10,213 bases of DNA. Origin: Elstera litoralis (GTDB taxonomy: Bacteria; Pseudomonadota; Alphaproteobacteria; Elsterales; Elsteraceae). Shown here piece after piece: positions 6,162 to 10,213 of the stretch. The DNA lies in the NCBI RefSeq assembly GCF_000963705.1, contig NZ_LAJY01000011.1:1-10213 (forward strand), given 5' to 3'. The notes beneath the pieces were generated by a model, which was given only the letters and a program-made list of their open reading frames with translations, was not told the DNA's origin and made no database searches. Both the position numbers and the translations under genes were made by a program. Position 1 is the stretch's first letter; every line of letters begins with the position of its first letter.

Positions 6162-7239
6162 CTAAACAGCCGGAAAGGCCAGAAGGGCCGATGCCGGAAG
6201 AATGATGCGAACCGCATCGCCTTCCGCCAGCAGCGCGGCGTGATCGACCAGCAGGCGCTGATCGGCCAGGGCGACGGCATAGCGATAGGTGCCGCCGGGG
6301 TAGGAGCGCTGATGCAGATAGCCGCCGAGGCTAAGGCTCCGCGCCGGTACGGGCTCTCCCGGTGCCGCGAGTTGAACGGCAGCGGCGCGGAAATGCAGGG
6401 CCAAGCGGCCTTCGTTCGGCAGATCGGCGGGCAAGGTCAAGGCATCAAGCGGCAGGCGCTGCGCCTCGGGTTCGTCGGGAAGCAGCAGGGCGATTTCCTC
6501 CGCTTCGCAGCGATAAGCCACGTCCAAGCGGTTATCGGCCCCCATAAAGTTGGCGATGAAAGCGCTTGCCGGGCGGGTGTAGATTTCTTCCGGCGTGCCG
6601 ACCTGTTCGATGCGCCCGCCGTTCATCACCACAATCCGGTCGGCCATAATCATTGCCTCCTCCTGATCGTGGGTGACGAGGACGGCGGTAATGCCGAGGC
6701 GGGCTTGCAGTTCTTTGATTTCGTGGCGCACCTGATGGCGAATGCGCGCGTCGAGGTTTGACAGCGGCTCATCCATTAGCAGCACGGCGGGATTAACCAC
6801 GATGGCGCGGGCGAGGGCGACGCGCTGGCGCTGACCGCCGGAAAGCTGCGTCACCGCGCGGTCGGCGAACCCCGTCAGCCCAACGCGGGCGAGAGCTTCA
6901 CTCACGCGCGCCGCAAGCTCGGCCTCGGAGTCTTGCGGAGGCGGAGCCGTAGCCAACATTCTGCGCCACCGTCATATGCGGCCAGAGCGCATAGGATTGG
7001 AACACCAGCGCCGTATCGCGCCTTTCCGGGGGCAGGGCGGTGATATCGGCCCCCTTCAGCCGCACGGTGCCGCCCGCCGCCGGATGAAAGCCCGACAGCA
7101 CCCGCAGCAGCGTCGTCTTCCCGCAGCCCGAGGCGCCGAGTAGCGCCACCATTTCGCCCTGCCCAACCGCCAACGACACGCGGTTGAGAACGGGCGTGCT
7201 GCCATAGGTGGCGGAGAGATGGTCGATTTCCAGGAACAT
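6162..7239 (-). CDS. ABC transporter ATPase (PotA/FbpC type), frame broken at about 6946-6927 as read
   Basis: The motor subunit of the importer. The first part (7239 to about 6946) has Walker A GASGCGKT at residues 35-42 and the Q-loop FQSYALWPHMTVAQNVGYG with Gln81. The second part (about 6927 to 6162) has the signature LSGGQRQRVALARA, Walker B VLLMDEPLSNLD, the H-loop THDQEEAM, the linker RIVVMNGGRIEQVGTPEEIYTRP and a C-terminal TOBE-type domain. The two parts lie in different frames. Restoring one C near 6946 and one C near 6928 gives NVGYGLRLRKTPEAELAARV, which aligns without gaps to the PotA family and makes a normal 359-residue protein; a single extra base could also explain the shift but gives a shorter linker. 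First gene of the operon, divergent from LacI. As read it would yield two fragments, the first ending at 6898. Confidence 0.87.
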
Positions 7240-7248
7240 CGGTTACTC

Positions 7249-7262
7249 TGAATGCGTATTCA
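7249..7262. promoter_or_regulatory. Candidate LacI-family operator
   Basis: TGAATGCGTATTCA is a 14-base palindrome with 12 matched positions and a central CG, the form typical of LacI-family operators. It lies 10 bases before the ATPase start codon, in the leader of the transporter operon, and next to a divergent LacI-family gene. Binding there would block transcription or translation of the operon. No second full copy is seen; a half site TGAAT occurs at 7361-7365, next to the LacI promoter. Confidence 0.5.
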
Positions 7263-7290
7263 TTGATGCGGGAAGTCTTACGCGCGTCTC

Positions 7291-7328
7291 ATGACCAAAG
7301 AATTGCTAGTTTATGACGAATATATGAC
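7291..7328. repeat. Three spaced ATGAC direct repeats in the divergent promoter region
   Basis: ATGAC occurs at 7291-7295, 7313-7317 and 7324-7328, with start-to-start distances of 22 and 11 bases, near two and one turns of DNA. The last two are both preceded by T (TATGAC). Such phasing suits an activator site, but the units are short and chance is possible. Confidence 0.3.
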
Positions 7329-7332
7329 ACGC

Positions 7333-7361
7333 TTGGCCTAAAGTTCGACTCCGCCTATAGT
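7333..7361 (+). promoter_or_regulatory. Predicted sigma70-type promoter of the LacI-family gene
   Basis: -35 TTGGCC (7333-7338) and -10 TATAGT (7356-7361) are separated by exactly 17 bases; the -10 matches consensus at 5 of 6 positions and the -35 at 4 of 6. Transcription would begin near 7368, just before the AAGGA ribosome binding site at 7372-7376. The AcnX genes follow LacI closely and may share this promoter. Confidence 0.55.
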
Positions 7362-7384
7362 GAATAAAAATAAGGATTTATCGA

Positions 7385-8393
7385 ATGAATAGGCGGGCAA
7401 CGGCCGAAGATGTGGCGCGACACGCGGGGGTGTCGCAAGCCACCGTATCACGGGCTTTTACACCGGGTGGAAGCGTATCCATAGAGGCGCGGGAGAAAGT
7501 CCAGAAGGCGGCGCAGGAACTCGGCTATCGGCCCAATGCGCTTGCGCGCGGGCTCACTCAGCGCCGGACCGGCTTGATCGGCCTCGTCACCGGGGATCTA
7601 TCGAGCCTCTACGATTGCCACATGCTCTCCCATCTCGGCGGGGCCTTAAGGGCTGAACAATGGCAAACCTTACTGATGCGGACCGCCCGCACTGACGAAA
7701 CTGGCGGGGCTTTGCTGGAGGCGATGGCCTATCAGGTCGATGCGATTATTGTTGCGGCGGGCAGCGTGCCCCCCGCCATCATTCAGGAAACCCAAACCTA
7801 CAGCACGCCGCTGGTGATGCTGGGCAAGGGCGAAACGCCGGGCGTCGATACGATCTGCTGCGACAACCCCGGCGCGGTGCGATTGATCGCGCGGCACCTG
7901 CTGGCGGCGGGGCACCGGCGCATCGCCTATATCGCCGGAAATCCAACGGCCTTCAGCGAGCAGGAGCGCAGCCATTATTTCACCGAAGCGCTGGCCGAGG
8001 CGGGCGTTCCGCTGACGGCTTCGGTGCCGGGCGAGTATACTTATGAGGGCGGGCAGGCGGCGGCGCTGGCGCTGCTAACCGCTCCCGAGCCGCCCGAAGC
8101 GATCTTCTGCGGCAATGATACGATGGCGCTGGGGGCGCTCGACGCCGCCCGCCATATCCTTGGCCTAAAAAGTGCCGCGCGATGTGGCGATCATCGGCTT
8201 TGACGATATCGAAATGGCGGGCTGGCCCGGCTATCGGCTGACGACAGTGCAGCAGCCGATGACCGAAACCGTTCGCGCCACGGTCGACCTGCTGCGCCGC
8301 CGGTTGGCGGGCGAGGATATGCCGCCGCAAGCCCTCCGCATCCCAACCCGCCTCATCATCCGCGCCTCCACCTTGCCGGTGGACGTGGGCTAA
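7385..8393 (+). CDS. LacI-family transcriptional regulator, frame broken by one extra A as read
   Basis: The N-terminal helix-turn-helix is ATAEDVARHAGVSQATVSRAF (residues 5-25, read as one block) and the hinge helix PNALARGL (50-57) ends in the Leu57 that LacI proteins insert into the central CG of the operator. A periplasmic-binding-protein-like sugar or metabolite sensing domain follows. At the five-A run 8167-8171 the frame shifts; removing one A gives GLKVPRDVAIIGFDDIEMAGWPGYRLTTVQQP and a normal 335-residue protein ending at 8393. As read, the first frame ends at 8203 without the last third of the sensing domain. The start ATG 7385 has AAGGA 8 bases upstream. It is divergent from the transporter operon and 44 bases before AcnX, so it probably controls both. 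Its effector is unknown. Confidence 0.88.
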
Positions 8394-8437
8394 ACCGGCG
8401 TGGCAAGGTTGGTGTGGCTCCGATGAAGGGATAAAGC

Positions 8438-9688
8438 GTGTCGCTCAAGCTCACCGCGTCCGACGAAGCCCTGCGCAAGGGCGAGGCTGGGGCGGCGGCG
8501 GCTTCGGCGATGGCGATTCTCAGCGCTTTTTTCCAAGCTTTGGGGGCCGAGGCGCTTCTGGATATCTCCCGTGCCCATATCGACGGCTGCCTTTATCATG
8601 GGCAGGTGAGCCTTGATTTCGTCGATCGGCTGGTGGCGGGCGGGGGGCGCGTGCGCGTGCCGACGACGCTGAACGTCGGCTCGCTCGATCTCATTCATCC
8701 CGAATTGGTACGACTATCGCCGGAGGACCAAAGCCCGGCGCGGCGGCTGATGCAGGCCCATGAGGCGCTGGGCTGCGTGCCCAGCTTCACCTGTGCGCCC
8801 TATCAAACCCTCTACCGGCCTCGGTTTGGCGAGCAGATTGCCTGGGGCGAATCGAACGCGATTGTCTTTGCAAACTCGGTGATCGGGGCGCGCACCAACC
8901 GCTATGGCGATTTCATTGATCTCTGCTGCGCGCTGACGGGCCGCGCCCCGGCCTGGGGGTTGCATCTCGACGAAAACCGGCGCGGGGAAATTCTGTTCCG
9001 GCTGACCGGCTTTCCCGCCGCCTTAGAGCCGACCGATGCGCTGTTCGTCGCCGTCGGGCTGTTGATTGGCGCTGCCAGCGGCGAGCGCGTGCCGGTGATC
9101 GAGGGGTTGCCGGGGCCGCGCGACGAGGATCAGTTGAAGGCGCTGGGCGCGGCGGCGGCTTCGGCAGGGGCGGTCGGGCTGTTTCATGCGGTCGGGATTA
9201 CGCCGGAAGCGCCGACGCTCTCGGATGCCTTCGGCGGGCGGAAACCTGAAACGACCATCGAGATTACGCCCGCGATGGTCGCCACCGCCTTGGCGCATCT
9301 CTCCACCGTGCCCGATGGCGCTGCGGTTACCGCAATCTGCCTCGGCACGCCGCATTTCTCCCTGGCCGAATGGGGGCGGCTGATCCCGCTGCTGCGCGCG
9401 GCGGCCCCTGGCAAGGGGGTTCCGATCTATGTGAATACGGGCCGGGCGACACTGGCAGCGCTGGAAGCTTCGGGCGCGCTGGCGGGTTTGGAAAATTTCG
9501 GCCTGATTCCGGTCGCCGATACCTGCACCTATATCACCGCGATTCTGCAAAAGCTTGAGGGGGTGGTGATGACCAATTCGGGCAAATGGGCGCATTATGC
9601 GCCGGGCAATCTGGGTGTGCAGGTCGCCTTCGGGGAACTCGACGAGTGTATCGCTTCAGCGGTTGCCGGGCGGGTAGTGCGGTTATGA
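8438..9688 (+). CDS. Aconitase X (AcnX, DUF521) large subunit, putative cis-3-hydroxy-L-proline dehydratase type
   Basis: A 416-residue catalytic subunit of the aconitase X family. Conserved blocks include AHIDG (46-50), SFTCAPYQT (116-124), GEQIAWGESNAIVFANSVIGARTNR (131-155, key residues Glu138, Asn140, Arg152), CLGTPH (301-306), VADTC (ending at Cys363) and MTNSGKWAHYAP (378 onward). Cys119, Cys301 and Cys363 are in the positions expected for iron or Fe-S ligands; I infer this from their conserved settings. Characterised bacterial AcnX enzymes dehydrate cis-3-hydroxy-L-proline to delta1-pyrroline-2-carboxylate, while the archaeal type acts on mevalonate 5-phosphate. The start is GTG 8438, with GAAGG at 8425-8429. 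Its last bases overlap the small-subunit gene by ATGA, so the two are made together. Confidence 0.9.
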   Translation: MSLKLTASDEALRKGEAGAAAASAMAILSAFFQALGAEALLDISRAHIDGCLYHGQVSLDFVDRLVAGGGRVRVPTTLNVGSLDLIHPELVRLSPEDQSPARRLMQAHEALGCVPSFTCAPYQTLYRPRFGEQIAWGESNAIVFANSVIGARTNRYGDFIDLCCALTGRAPAWGLHLDENRRGEILFRLTGFPAALEPTDALFVAVGLLIGAASGERVPVIEGLPGPRDEDQLKALGAAAASAGAVGLFHAVGITPEAPTLSDAFGGRKPETTIEITPAMVATALAHLSTVPDGAAVTAICLGTPHFSLAEWGRLIPLLRAAAPGKGVPIYVNTGRATLAALEASGALAGLENFGLIPVADTCTYITAILQKLEGVVMTNSGKWAHYAPGNLGVQVAFGELDECIASAVAGRVVRL

Positions 9689-10095
9689 TCCGCGCCGGGC
9701 GGGCCTATGCAGCGGGGGAGGCGGAAGGATTGGCGGTCGTCCTCACCGATCCGCTGAGTTTCTGGGGCGGCGTTGCGGTGGCGACGGGGGCGATTATCGA
9801 CCGTTCGCACCCGCAGGTCGGCCAAAGCCTCGCGGGCAAGATTCTGGTGATGCCGTGCGGGCGCGGCTCGTCCTCGGCATCGTCGGTTTTGGCGGAATGC
9901 TTGCGCCTGGGCACCGGACCGCTGGGGATTCTGCTGGCGCGGCCCGATCCGATTCTGACCGTGGCGGCGCTGGTGGCAGAAGCGCTTTATGATATCCGCT
10001 GCCCGATTGTGGTGGCCGAGATCGATGGGATTGCGACCGGCGATAGGCTCCGACTGACCGCAACGGGGAGCGCGGCGCAGGTCGTGCGGCTCTAA
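9685..10095 (+). CDS. Aconitase X small subunit (DUF126, swivel domain)
   Basis: A 136-residue protein. The diagnostic block DRSHPQVGQSLAGKILVMP (residues 39-57) runs into CGRGSSSASSVLAE (58-71) and is followed by AEALYDIRCPIVVAE; this is the swivel domain that closes over the active site of the large subunit and supplies the Ser-rich GRGSSS loop. I chose ATG 9685 because it overlaps the stop of the large subunit as ATGA; the open frame extends further upstream only inside the other gene. In some bacteria the two subunits are fused into one polypeptide, here they are separate. Function follows the large subunit: dehydration of a hydroxy acid, probably a hydroxyproline isomer. Confidence 0.9.
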   Translation: MIRAGRAYAAGEAEGLAVVLTDPLSFWGGVAVATGAIIDRSHPQVGQSLAGKILVMPCGRGSSSASSVLAECLRLGTGPLGILLARPDPILTVAALVAEALYDIRCPIVVAEIDGIATGDRLRLTATGSAAQVVRL

Positions 10096-10143
10096 CGGTG
10101 AAATTCTTACCGATACAATTGCTGTTGCCCTGCTGCCTGTGGA

Positions 10144-10213
10144 ATGATTGCGGCTATGGATACCCGCCTTCCCCCGCAGCCTTCGGCTGACCCGACCCCC
10201 ATCGCCGCCGCGC
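10144..10213 (+). CDS. Start of an unidentified gene (partial, runs off the window)
   Basis: An open frame begins at ATG 10144 (or the in-frame ATG 10156) and stays open to the window end, reading MIAAMDTRLPPQPSADPTP. The stretch is Pro and Ala rich, which is common at disordered N-termini, and no domain can be recognised in 23 residues. It lies 48 bases after the AcnX small subunit in the same direction, so it may belong to the same operon; a reductase or racemase of hydroxyproline breakdown would fit, but nothing in the sequence shows that. No strong ribosome binding site is visible. Confidence 0.4.
   Translation, partial: MIAAMDTRLPPQPSADPTPIAAA

Noticed and set aside
5244..6761. A 505-codon open frame on the plus strand, antisense to the binding-protein and ATPase genes
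   Set aside because: It is a mirror of strongly recognisable genes on the other strand; its translation has no domain pattern and is rich in the Arg, Gly, His and Gln expected of antisense reading in GC-rich DNA.
7240..7384. A sigma70 promoter for the transporter operon
   Set aside because: I searched the minus strand of this region; TATATT and TAAACT occur but no -35 hexamer lies at a proper distance.
10114..10119. TACAAT as a -10 box for the gene starting at 10144
   Set aside because: It matches at 5 of 6 positions, but no acceptable -35 hexamer lies 16-18 bases upstream, and read-through from AcnX is enough to explain expression.

Overview
The window looks like the chromosome of a GC-rich alphaproteobacterium, probably in or near the Rhodospirillales. 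This is judged from protein style, strong AGGAG-type ribosome binding sites and the style of the intergenic hairpins; I could not run a search. Genes are tightly packed and I see no transposase, phage gene, tRNA, rRNA or CRISPR array.

Left part (1-1518): a reactive-sulfur module. A persulfide-sensor-type ArsR repressor (plus strand, frame broken by one missing base as read) is divergent from a minus-strand operon. The operon runs DUF2892 membrane protein, YeeE/YedE half-transporter, second YeeE-type half-transporter (DUF6691-like), then a further gene whose start codon lies at the very edge of the window. A good sigma70-type promoter and an overlapping imperfect palindrome sit between the two arms.

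Middle (1644-7239): a plus-strand inositol-monophosphatase-family enzyme converges, with a 4-base overlap, on a five-gene minus-strand operon. In transcription order this operon holds an ABC-transporter ATPase (frame broken as read), a periplasmic solute-binding protein, two inner-membrane permeases, and an RNase Z-like metallo-beta-lactamase-fold hydrolase whose start overlaps the stop of the second permease. Between the binding-protein and first-permease genes lies a conspicuous inverted pair of two-hairpin units.

Right part (7385-10213): a LacI-family regulator (frame broken by one extra A as read) is divergent from the transporter operon and is followed by the large and small subunits of an aconitase X (AcnX) enzyme, whose ends overlap by ATGA. 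A further gene appears to start at about 10144 and runs off the window. The simplest model is a LacI-controlled uptake-and-catabolism locus: the ABC system imports a small polar or acidic solute, the MBL hydrolase and the AcnX dehydratase process it, and LacI controls both arms. The best characterised bacterial AcnX reaction is cis-3-hydroxy-L-proline dehydration, but the substrate here is not shown by the sequence.

Three of about fourteen genes carry frameshifts that lie in or beside short same-base runs, and each protein resumes perfectly in another frame. This pattern fits base-calling or assembly indels better than true gene decay, and raw reads would settle it.
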